From Archivesica marissinica (lineage: Eukaryota > Mollusca > Bivalvia > Venerida > Vesicomyidae), in NCBI GenBank assembly GCA_014843695.1, contig CM026390.1, forward strand, positions 93,808,019 through 93,872,018: a stretch of DNA of 64,000 nucleotides, written 5' to 3'. How positions within the stretch are numbered: the first letter of the stretch is position 1; each line of letters begins with the position of its first letter. A program made the position numbers and the translations under genes. Below are positions 24,401 to 34,884 of this stretch, piece after piece. The notes below the pieces were generated by a model, which ran no database searches, was not told the origin of the DNA, and saw only the letters and a program-made list of their open reading frames with translations.

Positions 24401-25724
24401 TATCACTGTAGATGGTTAGACCTAACTTACCTTGTATCACTGTAGAAGGTTAGACCTAACTTACCTTGTATCACTGTAGACGGTTAGACCTAACTTACCT
24501 GGTATCACTGGAGAAGGTTAGACCTAATTGACCTGGTATCACTGTAGATGGTTAGACCTAACTTACCTGGTATCACTATAGATGGTTAGACCTAACTTAC
24601 CTGGTATCACTGTAGATGGTTAGACTTAACCCACCCTGTATCACTGTAGATGGTTAGACCTAACTTACCTTGTATCACTGTAGATGGTTAGACCTAATTG
24701 ACCTGGTATCACTGTAGAAGGTTAGACCTAACTTACCTTGTATCACTGTAGATGGTTAGACCTAACTTACCTGGTATCACTGTAGATGGTTAGACCTAAC
24801 TTACCTTGTATCACTGTAGAAGGTTAGACCTAACTTACCTGGTATCACTGGAGAAGGTTAGACCTAACTTACCTTGTATCACTGTAGACGGTTAGACCTA
24901 ACTTACCTGGTATCACTGGAGAAGGTTAGACCTAATTGACCTGGTATCACTGTAGATGGTTAGACCTAACTTACCTGGTATCACTGTAGATGGTTAGACC
25001 TAACTTACCTGGTATCACTGTAGATGGTTAGACCTAACCCACCTGGTATCACTGTAGATGGTTAGACCTAACTTACCTAGTATCACTGCATATGGTTAGA
25101 CCTAACTTACCTGGTATCACTGTAGAAGGTTAGACCTAACCCACCTGGTATCACTGTAGAAGGTTAGACCTAACCCACCTGGTATCACTGTAGATGGTTA
25201 GACCTAACTTACCTGGTATCATTATAGAAAGTTAGACCTAACTTACCTGGTATCACTGTAGATGGTTAGACCTAACTTACCTGGTATCACTGTAGACGGT
25301 TAGACCTAATTGACCTGGTATCACTGTAGATGGATAGACCTAACCCACCTGGTATCACTGTAGATGGTTAGACCTAACTTACCTGGTATCACTGGAGAAG
25401 GTTAGACCTAATTGACCTGGTATCACTGTAGATGGTTAGACCTAACTTACCTTGTATCACTGTAGACGGTTAGACCTAACTTACCTGGTATCACTGTAGA
25501 AGGTTAGACCTAACTTACCTGGTATCACTGTAGATGGTTAGACCTAACTTACCTGGTATCACTGTAGATGGTTAGACTTAACCCACCCTGTATCACTGTA
25601 GATGGTTAGACCTAACTTACCTGGTATCACTATAGATGGTTAGACCTAACTTACCTTGTATCACTGTAGATGGTTAGACCTAACTTACCTGGTATCACTG
25701 TAGATGGTTAGACCTAACTTACCT
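21425..25724. repeat. 34-bp satellite, about 126 copies (4.3 kb)
   Basis: Unit ACCTGGTATCACTGTAGATG then GTTAGACCTAACTT. Variants (GATGG/GAAGG, TTACCTGG/CCCACCTTG/TTGACCTGG, ACTGGAG, ACTATAG) form higher-order patterns: one set repeats at 374 bp (11 units) between about 24.2 and 24.9 kb, and another block recurs about 938 bp apart (near 22685 and 23623). Each unit contains GGTTAGACCTAAC, a near-palindrome of TTAGG-like half-sites. Confidence 0.93.
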
Positions 25725-25808
25725 ACCATACATTACCCATCCGAGACAGATGATTTGCCAGAGGCACTAAATTGTCAATAAGATTATAGTCTATATTATC
25801 TAGATTAT
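25725..25808. other. Short unique spacer
   Basis: Separates the 34-bp satellite from a truncated TTAA MITE; nothing recognised. Confidence 0.4.
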
Positions 25809-25885
25809 CGTCACGAGCCGGCGCATCTGGATCTACACTTTTTGTAAGCCTATTTAGTAGAAGTCTGTGGTGTTGAAAGGGTCAA
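25809..25885 (-). mobile_element. Truncated TTAA MITE (family 1), copy 4
   Basis: Only the half from the central hairpin (ACGAGCCGGC) to the GGTGTTGAAAGGG end remains; the terminal TTAA reads TCAA. Confidence 0.7.
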
Positions 25886-26327
25886 TGTCATTAGTGTTGA
25901 GTATGCTACTTTAAGTATTTAGGACAATCTTACTTTTTATATTTCCAAGAGGGCAGCACTTTTAGTCTTAATATAATGTTATGAGTCTTATTTTAGACTC
26001 TTGCTATCATTTTGACAAGTTGTTGTTGGTGTTACAGCATAGTTTCCTCAGTTACATCTGATTACGGAATGTTGTAACGAAATGAACAGCCTGGAGAATC
26101 ATCAGATATTGGTAATTGGAAGACAGCACCATACTGTGGCTGTGGCGGCCGCTACATACACCAGTTTACTCTATCTTCTCTGCTCGCTGATTTTTTGCTG
26201 TTTATTGATGGTATTTTTCTAACATTGCAAATTGTTAGTCACTGAGGTATCTTTCAAAGTACATTTTGTTGAGGCGGAGAAGAAAACATTCATACAGTAA
26301 AAGTACTTTGTGTTTGACTTTTCTTAT
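25886..26327. other. Intronic DNA, nothing recognised
   Basis: No exon, element end or tandem repeat identified. Confidence 0.4.
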
Positions 26328-26920
26328 GTGTCAGGTATTCAGGGCATATAAACAACTCCACGTGTCAGGTATTCAGGGCATATTAACAACTCCACGTGTC
26401 AGGTATTCAGGGCATATTAACAACTCCACGTGTCAGGTATTCAGGGCATATTAACAATTCCACGTGTCAGGTATTCGGGGCATATAAACACGTCCATGTG
26501 TCAGGTATTCGGGGCATATAAACACGTCCACGTGTCAGGTATTCGGGGCATATTAACAACTCCACGTGTCAGGTATTCAGGGCATATTAACAACTCCACG
26601 TGTCAGGTATTCAGCGCATATAAACACGTCCACGTGTCAGGTATTCAGGGCATATAAACACGTCCACGTGTCAGGTATTCAGGGCATATAAACACGTCCA
26701 CGTGTCAGGTATTCGGGGCATATTAACAACTCCACGTGTCAGGTATTCAGGGCATATTAACAACTCCACGTGTCAGGTATTCAGCGCATATAAACACGTC
26801 CACGTGTCAGGTATTCAGGGCATATTAACAACTCCACGTGTCAGGTATTCAGCGCATATAAACACGTCCACGTGTCAGGTATTCAGGGCATATTAACAAC
26901 TCCACGTATTCAGAGCATGT
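26328..26920. repeat. 34-bp minisatellite with an E-box per unit, about 17 copies
   Basis: Unit GTGTCAGGTATTCAGGGCAT followed by ATAAACACGTCCAC or ATTAACAACTCCAC. The junction of most units makes CACGTGTC, containing the CACGTG core bound by bHLH-zip factors of the MYC/USF class. About fifteen sites with about 34-bp spacing result. Whether any are bound cannot be told from sequence. Confidence 0.9.
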
Positions 26921-27204
26921 GAAATGGCTCCTTATAGCCATTTGAAATATTATTCTGATATTCAAATAAATGGTCAGTGCTCGCCCTTGTGGTCGCCTGC
27001 AGAATAACAAAAATTGTGAGTTTGCTCGATACATAACGTGTATTCAGCAACCATGTGCTTCTACACGTGCAAGACTTGTTAAATTGTGTAAGGGAGAAGT
27101 TGTGAGGCTACGCCCAAGTCACTCTCTATTTATGTAAGCTACATGAAAAACATGAGGCAGTCATAAAATACAGACTATAACATTATGAGTGGAAAGTAAT
27201 TCTA

Positions 27205-27715
27205 CAGTCAATTGAAAATAGAGAGACAAAAATAATAATAATACATCACATTGAAAATAGAGAGATGAAAATAATAATAATACATCACATTGAAAATAGA
27301 GAGACAAAAATAATAATGATACATCACATTAGTTTATACAAATTTATTTTAGCTCAATTGCGAAACAAGTTCATATAACTTAAATTAATCACTCTCGAGA
27401 CCTCATTCCTGATGGAATCCATCGCCATGAGGGAGAGAGAAGAGGCAACGTGGAAATTAAATGCCTTGCCTAAGGGCACAATCGTAACGGCTCCAGCGGG
27501 GCTCGAACTCCGGACCTTTCGCACCTGAAGCGAACGTGCATCCACTGCATTATCATGACTTCCATTCAATACATCACATTGAAAATAGAGACAAAAATAA
27601 TAATAATACATCACATTGAAAATAGAGACAAAAATAATAAATGATACATCACATTGAAAATAGAGAAATAAAAAAAATTCATCCCATTGAAAATAGAGAG
27701 ACAAAATAATACTAG
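27205..27715. repeat. About 50-bp A-rich minisatellite, seven or so copies, interrupted by a SINE
   Basis: Units share CACATTGAAAATAGAGAGAC and AAAAATAATAATAATACAT. The SINE at 27331-27568 splits the array into about three and four units. Confidence 0.82.
27331..27568 (-). mobile_element. tRNA-derived SINE (family C), copy 1
   Basis: On the minus strand: an A-box-like GATAATGCAGTGGATG, B box GGAGTTCGAGCCCC, then GCCGTTACGATTGTGCCC and a body with CTCTCTCCCTCATGGCGATG and a 3' end in GAGCTAAAATAAA. ATACATCACATT flanks both sides but also belongs to the host repeat. The related copy is at 38411-38635. Confidence 0.8.
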
Positions 27716-29101
27716 TCTACAGTCAATGCAGACGGGACAAATTGTACTACTGAAACAATTAAAACGGACAGCATCGTGAGATTAATCAACATGTTTATTG
27801 TGAGATTAATCAACATGTTTATTGTTATTGTCAGTGTTTGTTCTAGTAGACATTTCTGGTACATTTATCGGATGTTGAACTTCTGGGGCAGATATAAGAC
27901 TAAATATTAAATTATCAAGAGATCTGTAAATTCTGAATATTGTGTTGCAGTTTGGAGATTGCTGTCAATGTTAACAATGCAGAACATTTTAAACTTTAAA
28001 TGTAATCTGAAAGTCACTATTGGCTTCATTAATATCGGTAGCATTTTGCAGCTTCACCCGCTTTGTTATTTAGACCTTCAGATTGCCCTTATATACCTGT
28101 TGTTCTATTGATCAGAAGTCTCATGTTAACTGTATTTCAACAGCTGCTTTAATAACTCCATGCAAACCACCTTATGGTTGTCTAACCCCTTTAGCGGAAA
28201 AACCAGGCATAGATGTCTCTCTCTTCCTATAATGGCTGTGAGATTTCCTTGATGTGTTGAAAAACATGTATATATTACTGGTTATTTCTGACTTTATCTG
28301 AAACACCACAGATATCATGTCACCTGCAATACCATGCGCATACAGTTATATCACTCTTGATCATTTTCTTCTCTCCAAAAGTCTCCGATTTCAAATTCTT
28401 AGAATTCCAGGGAAATTGTGTCACAATCTCTCTCATTCACTGGAGATTAATAAAACGGAGTGTAGAAACCACTTACTTGGAAACAAACATATTTTCCAGA
28501 TCATGTAGACCAGAATTAGCTGTAGGCTGGCTGATCTATATGGGTTTGGCATAGACATAGGAATATTGTCAAATCCAGAAATAGCCTTTATTCTGGAATG
28601 TGTTTTACGGTTATCAGGTTTTTGGAATTATAAGGAAATAAGATGTTTTCTGTTCATAGGGCCAATGTAAGTTAACTGCTAGACTTTTTTATCCATAATT
28701 CTGTCAATATTTTAATTACAGCACCTTTTTTGTCATTCTACTGTTATATTTTAATAATACTTAAAAAAAAAAATCTCAAAAAAATCAAAACTCTTGGTAT
28801 TTTGATGCCATTGATATACTGCCATCTATGAGTTAATGCAGATTGTTCTGGTATGTTATTTTGTAAACAACATCAGCTGGGGGAAAATTTTCCAACTGTT
28901 TCAGAGATGAGATTGCTGGGTAATCAGGAGCTACCTGAAACATAGATCATGTTGTTAGTGAGGGCGGAAGGTGGGGACATTGATTATGTATTAGAGAAAT
29001 TATATCAACCCGGGAATGTTAATTGTATGGTAGATTGACCAGTGCATAGTTTCCGCTTATACTTTGTTAAGCATGCCCATCTTATCTCTGACGAAGGCTT
29101 A
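27716..29101. other. Intronic DNA, no supported exon
   Basis: A short direct repeat GTGAGATTAATCAACATG (about 27776 and 27799) and an A-run near 28765 are visible. The 60-65 codon frames at 28317-28554 lack family or splice support. Confidence 0.4.
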
Positions 29102-29439
29102 AATGAGAGACATCGGTGAGTTACTCTCCCTCACAGTCCTGTTAAGTGTTTTCCTCTATTTTTATCATTGTTTCCTTTGCACATCATGCTAGCAAGTTTA
29201 TTCCACTATCGCTTCCTATGATTATTAAATTACTATATCTCGACAGATCTCATACAGTATTATAAATGGGTACTTATTTGTAAAATTAACACGATTTTGA
29301 TAAAATCACATTTATCATGCCGCACTATCTGGTTAGGGAACAACAGTAAAGACAAAGGATTGGGCCTATTCACATTTTGGAATAAATCAGACTTTATCTG
29401 CCAAGGGAGGTAATAGAAAATTTGAGATGTCTCTCATTG
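29102..29439 (+). mobile_element. MITE with AATGAGAGACATC inverted ends, copy 1
   Basis: Left end AATGAGAGACATCGG, right end GAGATGTCTCTCATT: a perfect inverted core of 12-13 bp. The interior is shared with 58411-58786 (AAGTGTTTTCCTCT, CCACTATCGCTTC, GGTTAGGGAACAACAGTAAA, GCCAAGGGAGGTAATAGAAA). Non-coding, so a non-autonomous DNA element; superfamily not assigned. Confidence 0.75.
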
Positions 29440-29561
29440 GTTCCAGTGGACAGTAAAAAATGCATGCGGTCACATTTCTGAAGTGTCATATGCAAATGAT
29501 GCATGAACCAGTTTAAACATATAATAATTTTAAAATGAGAAAGTAGATGAAAATTGTTTGT

Positions 29562-29684
29562 ATGTTGTGCAAAGGAATCGACGATAAAAACAGAGGAAAC
29601 CACTTTTAAGATGACCTATATACTTTTAGGGAGTGGAGTATTCAGGGGCAGTAACTGACCGATGTCTCTCATTAGTCATGAAAC
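29562..29684 (-). mobile_element. Fragment of the AATGAGAGACATC MITE, reverse orientation
   Basis: Contains GATAAAAACAGAGGAAA and CAGTAACTGACCGATGTCTC ending CTCATT, the reverse of the left end of the 58411-58786 copy. It lies 120 bp from copy 1. Confidence 0.65.
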
Positions 29685-30089
29685 TAATTTTTCTTGGAAC
29701 TCATTTTGGTGTTCTATTAATTAGCTGGAAGGGAGTATCATTCTAATGTTACACATAAATATCTCCTGGAAAAACACCTCAAAATATGTGCCTTCATCTG
29801 AAAGGAGATCCCACATTTATTTACTTAGGGTGTTTGTTGATGAATGTTGTAAGCTAAATAGTGGAGAATTGCTGCCAATGTTGAAAGAGGTCACCGACCT
29901 TTTACTGTATACCCTGGCATCTGGAAGTTAATACTTCCAAAACATTATGCATTCTGATTGATTGTTCAAGGGAAAACAGGAGTTACCTACACAATGTTTT
30001 GTAGTGTTTTCTGACATAAATGTAGTTTTTTTAGCATAATTTTGTGACTTGATTATGTTGATGGTTCTTGCAGGGGCCTTGGTTGTATA
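29685..30089. other. Intronic DNA, nothing recognised
   Basis: The 61-codon frame at 29746-29931 shows no recognised domain and no flanking splice consensus that I would trust. Confidence 0.4.
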
Positions 30090-30335
30090 TTAACCCTTTC
30101 AACCCCGCAGGCCTCTAAATAGGCTTATGAAAAGTGTAGATCCAGATGAGCCGGCTCGTAACGAGCCGTCTCATCAGGATCTGCACTTTTTTGCCAATAA
30201 TAATTATTACTATTTTTAGATAAAATTACCCATTTTGATAAATGAACTGGTCCAAAGGTAATTTTCTTATTAATTTATTGGTCTAAAAATAGCATGCACC
30301 AGTCCATGTCAGTTACTTGGGGTTGAATGGGTTAA
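30090..30335 (+). mobile_element. TTAA-bounded palindromic MITE (family 1), copy 5
   Basis: Full-length copy with TTAA on both sides, CCCTTTCAACCCC end, hairpin GAGCCGGCTCGTAACGAGCC and right end GGGGTTGAATGGG. Nearly identical to copy 1. Confidence 0.82.
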
Positions 30336-30515
30336 TTATACCCCTGAAAAAAATTAAGACTAATTAATTGATTGCTATAGCAAAGTCCCCATGGATCATA
30401 TTGTATTGTCGTCATGGCTTGTCAGTCAGTACAGTCACAAGGTCTGTGACTTCATTGTTATATACAAACCTATGACGGAAAGAGGTAACCATACAAGCAG
30501 GTTGCTTTCTCCTCA

Positions 30516-30583
30516 ATAGTACATGTATGTACATAATAATTATACTTGACTCTGATTATTCAAAGAAATATTGTTTAAACTAA
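30516..30583 (-). mobile_element. Terminal fragment of the 1-kb interspersed repeat
   Basis: TATACTTGAC, TTATTCAAAGAAATA and TTGTTTAAACTAA match the start of the repeat at 39948-41026 and the end of its inverted partner at 33431-34423. A third occurrence shows this is an interspersed element and not a unique inversion. Confidence 0.6.
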
Positions 30584-30639
30584 CCCTACAAAGTTGTGTC
30601 ACTGTTCGTTGCTCGTTTGTAAGGCCACAGAGTCTGTCA

Positions 30640-30770
30640 TTACAGATACAATTCTGCCACATAGCATGAATGTTGCATCACCTTTACAGATACAATTCTG
30701 CCACATAGCATGAATGTTGCATCACCTTTACAGATACAATTCTGCCACATAGCATGAATGTTGCATCACC
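30640..30770. repeat. 44-bp tandem repeat, three copies, just upstream of exon 2
   Basis: Three near-identical units of CAGATACAATTCTGCCACAT plus AGCATGAATGTTGCATCACC. The last unit ends about 30 bp before the acceptor at 30801-30802, so it spans the region where a branch point would lie. Confidence 0.9.
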
Positions 30771-30802
30771 GTTCATTCAAATTTTTTTGTTTTATTTTTC
30801 AG

Positions 30803-31114
30803 ATACAAGTACGAGTCCCCCATGGACACCTTTGTATCCCGGTTCAAGGCTAGAGCAGGAAGCTATCCAGTACATTCACAAGTTCTATTGTAAGGATTGT
30901 CAGATGGACCAACAAGCTGCTGAAAGAGCCAAATCATCAGAAGTATCTGGGGAGGATATATCCGCCCCAGGAACTGCCGGGGCCAGTGCCCCTCAGCAGC
31001 AGCAGCCCCTCGCATCAGTGCCAGAGGTAAAACAGGAGCCTTTATCACCAATGAGTCCCCAGCAGATGACAGGCGACGCCTCAATCATGATTACCATTGA
31101 CAAAAACAAAGAGT
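30803..31114 (+). CDS. MRTF: Exon 2 of the MRTF-like gene (103 full codons)
   Basis: A 312-bp exon between a pyrimidine-rich ...TTTTTCAG acceptor and a GTAAGT donor; phase is two leading bases, 103 codons, one trailing base. The peptide opens TSTSPPWTPLYPG, then a segment with EAIQYIHKFYCKDC, a Ser/Ala/Gln-rich stretch with QQQQ, the motif VKQEPLSP near residue 75-82, an SPMSP repeat, and DKNKE at the end. The trailing T joins exon 3 to make Ser directly before RPEL1. VKQEPLSP fits the phosphorylation-dependent sumoylation consensus. Identity as MRTF comes from the in-frame junction to exons 3 and 4; this N-terminal region is poorly conserved among MRTFs, so the EAIQYIHKFYCKDC part is unassigned. 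Confidence 0.82.
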
Positions 31115-31459
31115 GTAAGTATACTGCATAATGGCATTCAGTTACTTTTAGAAAATTGTATTCAAGTTACAGAAATAGCAATAACTTAAAATATATCTTT
31201 GGCCAGAATAACATTTTAAAAGTAGAGACTTGTCATTGTAATATGAAACAAATTGGGCACACATTTTCATTTTGTCAAATCTTTATTCACAATCATAAAC
31301 ATATTGGTCAGTGTTTAGCAGCCTCAGACAGTGCATGGCTGCCTTTCAGTCATTGTAGACTGTTTTCATTCATTATAGGGACTGGTTTCTGTCATTCTAT
31401 GGCTTCTTCAATCAATATACAGCTGGTACTGTCCTCATGATCAGTCTGTATAGTTTCCT

Positions 31460-32240
31460 CAAGTCAATTCAGCTGCCTCAGTATGTGGGGCTTTGTCAGT
31501 CTGTGTAGTTATCTCAGTTTGTGCAATTGCCTCAATCTGTGAATCTTCATCAGTCTGTCCAGCTGTCTCAATCTGTGCAGCTATCTCAGTTTGGGCAATT
31601 ACCTCAATCTGTGAAGCTTCATCAGTCAGTGTAGCTGTCTCAATATGTGCAGCTATCTCAGTTTGTGCAATTACTTCAAACTGTGAAGCTTCATCAGTCA
31701 GTGTAGCTGGTTCAATATGTGCAGCTATCTCAGTTTGTGCAATTACTTCAATCTGTGAAGTTTCATCAGTCAGTGTAGCTATCTCAATCTGCATCTATCT
31801 CAGTTTGTGCAATTACCTCAATCTGTGAAGCTTCATCAGTCAGTGTAGCTGTCTCAATATGTGCATCTATCTCAGTTTGTGCAATTACCTCAATCTGTGC
31901 AGCTATCTCAGTTTGTGCAATTACCTCAATCTGTGAAGTTTCATCAGTCAGTGTGTAGCTGTCTCAATATGTGCATCTATCTCAGTTTGTGCAATTACCT
32001 CAATCTGTGAAGCTTCATCAGTCAGTGTAGCTGTCTCAATCTGTGCATCTATCTCAGTTTGTGCAATTACCTCAATCTGTGAAGTTTCATCAGTCAGTGT
32101 AGCTGTCTCAATCTGTGCATCTATCTCAGTTTGTGCAGTTTCATCAGTTTGTGTAGCTGTCTCAATCTGTGCAGCTATCTCAGTTTGTGCAATTGCCTCA
32201 GTTTGTGCAGTTTCATCAGTTTGTGTAGCTCATCTCTCTG
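31460..32240. repeat. Degenerate about 72-bp repeat made of TCAGT(C/T)TGTG phrases
   Basis: Repeated phrases TCAGTTTGTGCAATTACCTC, AATCTGTGAAGCTTCATCAG and TCAGTGTAGCTGTC alternate over about 780 bp in the 1.2-kb intron between exons 2 and 3. A 111-codon frame is open on each strand, with a repetitive Glu/Thr/Ala/Ile peptide on the minus strand; no coding claim is made. Confidence 0.82.
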
Positions 32241-32352
32241 TTTCTGTAACTGCCTCAATCTGTGCATTTGACGCATTATATGCTGCTATCTGTGGAACGT
32301 CCTCTGCATAGCTGCTTCAGTCTTTGGAAGAAATTATGTTATTAAATTTCAG

Positions 32353-32418
32353 CGTTGAAGCGCAAGCTGATGATGAGAAGATCACTGAATGAATTAGTGG
32401 ACCAAGGCATATATCCTT
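32353..32418 (+). CDS. MRTF: Exon 3 of the MRTF-like gene: RPEL motif 1
   Basis: A 66-bp exon with TTTCAG acceptor and GTAAGT donor; two leading bases, 21 codons, one trailing base. The peptide runs LKRKLMMRRS then LNELVDQGIYP. This is the RPEL actin-binding motif in the form typical of RPEL1 of MRTF proteins, where RR(x)(x)(x)EL(V)xxGI replaces the canonical RPxxxEL. In MRTFs the RPEL repeats bind G-actin and hold the coactivator in the cytoplasm until Rho signalling depletes free actin; release allows nuclear entry and SRF activation. The next exon continues in frame with the expected MRTF sequence. The 3' end of this exon is the source of the 41-bp array that follows. Confidence 0.9.
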
Positions 32419-33126
32419 GTAAGTACCATGTGAGTTAGTGAACCATCGCATATATCCGTGTATGTACAATGTGAGTTAGTGAACCATCGCATATATCCTT
32501 GTATGTACAATGTGAGTTAGTGAACCATCGCATATATCCTTGTAAGTACCATGTGAGTTAGTGAACCATCGCATATATCCGTGTATGTACAATGTGAGTT
32601 AGTGAACCATTGCATATATCCTTGTATGTACCATGTGAGTTAGTGGACCAAGACATATATACTTGTATGTACCATGTGAGTTAGTGAACCATCGCATATA
32701 TCCTTGTATGTACCATGTGAGTTAGTGGACCAAGACATATATACTTGTATGTACCATGTGAGTTAGTGAACCATCGCATATATCCTTGTAAGTACCATGT
32801 GAGTTAGTGAACCATTGCATATATCCTTGTATGTACAATGTGAGTTAGTGAACCATCGCATATATCCTTGTAAGTACCATGTGAGTTAGTGAACCATTGC
32901 ATATATCCTTGTATGTACAATGTGAGTTAGTGAACCATCGCATATATCCTTGTATGTACAATGTGAGTTAGTGGACCATCGCATATATCCTTGTAAGTAC
33001 AATGTGAGTTAGTGGACCAAGGCATATATTCTTGTATGTAGTGTGCGAGTTAGCAGACCAAGGCATATTTGTAGCGCGTGAGCTAGAGAACCAAGCCATA
33101 TATCCTTGTAATTATCATGTGAGTTG
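32390..33126 (+). repeat. 41-bp array derived from the exon-3/intron-3 splice junction, about 18 units
   Basis: Units read GAGTTAGTGAACCATCGCAT then ATATCCTTGTATGTACAATGT. The first unit is the exon end itself (TTAGTGGACCAAGGCATATA, TCCTT) plus the real donor gtaagtaccatg. Later units keep both exonic and intronic halves; some retain TTAGTGGACCAAG(G/A)CATATAT. Further perfect GTAAGT copies start at 32542, 32788, 32870 and 32993, exactly 3, 9, 11 and 14 units after the true donor at 32419. Read-through past the true donor meets an in-frame TAG after eight codons. Confidence 0.92.
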
Positions 33127-33430
33127 CTGAACCGAAGCAGTTTCTCCCCATTGCAATACAGTTACTTCAGATTTGACATCGAGATATGCCTCAAATATTC
33201 TAAGAACTAAATGTGAAATGGACAAGAAATCTTTTACACATTAAATAGTCTACCATTTGAAATTCAATCAAGATGTCCAGGTAAAGTATGGATACAACAA
33301 CGTTTTCATCTGTAGACTGCTATATAATAATTGTAATTCAATATGCTTTTGTCGTTTCTTCGTAAGCTCATATTTGTCACATTCAGTGACATTATTACCT
33401 GCAGGTTACAGCGATACTGTATTGCTTAAT
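33127..33430. other. Intronic DNA, nothing recognised
   Basis: Lies between the junction-derived array and a 1-kb interspersed repeat. The 85-codon frame at 33257-33514 crosses into that repeat and is not supported. Confidence 0.4.
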
Positions 33431-34423
33431 GGGGAAAGATCTGTCTGTTGTACAATACACATGTATCATTGCACAGGGAACGACGTATACATACACCTAG
33501 GCGATAAACCCTAAATGTTTGGTTATCTGCAACCTCAGTGGGCCTGACATGGAACTGAATTGCATTTTGATAGGCTCCAGCTGGGTTTCAAACCCATAAT
33601 ATTAAGACTGGTAGCCCGGAGAATTGACCACTCTTCCTCCGTCCAGTATTAGAATACTGCATCTTAATAACGATTGCAACAATGTTCTAGCTCATATTCA
33701 CAATCTCATATTCACAATATTCACTAAGTCATGCATTCACTCACCCATCTGCAACCCTCTTCAGTGATGAGTATGTTGTCAATTCTAATGCTCATATTCA
33801 CAACTATTCACTAAGTCATGCATTCACTCACCCATCTGCAACCCTCTTCAGTGATGAGTATGTTGTCAGTTCTAATGCTCTATATTATTTCAAAACGTTG
33901 TATTCTTAATACTTCTAAGTTTATATATTATGCATTAATCAGTAGGACTAGACATTAATACATTCTAATATTTAAATACTCATATTAATACATACAGCTC
34001 ACTGTAAGCATATTTATGCAGAACAGATCCTAGTAATTCAAACTGTTATCTTTTCACAAGATTTTATTAACGAGACCTCTCGGTAATTATTTTTGTGTAT
34101 TCACTATAATGTGTAACTATTGTATTTGCTTTAAATGTCTTATAGATGTTTTACGCAATAAACTATTGTTGTTGTATATATCTATCCCACCTCCATAGAT
34201 ATATATTACTGGGACTACATGAGCTTCTGGCCTTTATTATGAACATTGGTTTACCGCTACTGCTATCCACTGCTATTATCTGATGATGATGGTTCATTAC
34301 AACTCTGCTCATTGGTTTCATGAAAGATGTTGCAAGATCAGAGTAGAAGAGTTTTTATAGTAGGATCATCAGTGGTATTTAGTTTAAACAATATTTATTT
34401 CTTTGAATAAACATAGTCAAGTA
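33431..34423 (+). mobile_element. 1-kb interspersed repeat, copy 1 (inverted partner of 39948-41026)
   Basis: Begins GGGGAAAGATCTGTCTGTTG and ends TGAATAAACATAGTCAAGTA; the whole length is present reversed at 39948-41026. It contains a minus-strand tRNA-like block (B-box-like GGGTTTCAAACCC near 33585), two copies of an about 87-bp repeat (TCACTCACCCATCTGCAACC), and a fragment of the family-2 TTAA MITE (CTATCCCACCTCCATAGATA). It looks composite; superfamily unknown. Confidence 0.75.
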
Positions 34424-34650
34424 TAAATAATATGTACATACATACATGATATTTGAAAAGTACACCTGCTATATGCTCTGCAGAAGTACAATTTATGGGG
34501 ACATTGGAAATGTAAGAACAAAAGCTATTGATTATTAATGGATTGTGGTTTGTGTTCTTTCTGTTTGGTTATATGACACACCAACATAATTATTTTATTT
34601 TATAAAGCACCAGTACTTTTCTGAAAGGGCCGAGTGTGTATGGTCGTTGT
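34424..34650. other. Short unique stretch
   Basis: No feature recognised beyond a TACATACATACATGAT phrase that may extend the adjacent repeat. Confidence 0.35.
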
Positions 34651-34884
34651 GTGTGTTTTACGTTTATTTATCATCGCTACCGGTTGCCCATATGAGCGAC
34701 GCCTCCTGAAGAGATTAGTCAATTTAGATTTTTGGAGGATAGTGCATGATACAGACAGAGACCCATTCCAGAGTCTCCTCTGGTTCTTTTACGTGCATGG
34801 TGTAAAGCACCGACACGAGACCTCGGTTTAACGTCCCATCTGAAAGACTGTTAATTTTATTAGGGTCAGACGGGGGATCGAACC
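34651..34884 (-). mobile_element. tRNA-Thr-like SINE (family T), copy 3, head truncated
   Basis: Matches the body of the family (CATATGAGCGACGCCTCCTG, CCCATCTGAAAGACTGTTAA, GTCAGACGGGGGATCGAACC) but stops within the B box, where the 36-bp array begins. The rest of the tRNA-like head is absent. Confidence 0.82.

Noticed and set aside
21425..25724. CRISPR-like array or true telomeric repeat
   Set aside because: No unique spacers, and the TTAGG-like sites are inverted half-sites in a 34-bp unit. This is a satellite.
31459..31828. A minus-strand repeat protein with Ala-Gln-Thr-Glu-Ile units between MRTF exons 2 and 3
   Set aside because: Open on both strands, degenerate repeat, no splice or start context; ends abruptly as the repeat drifts out of phase.
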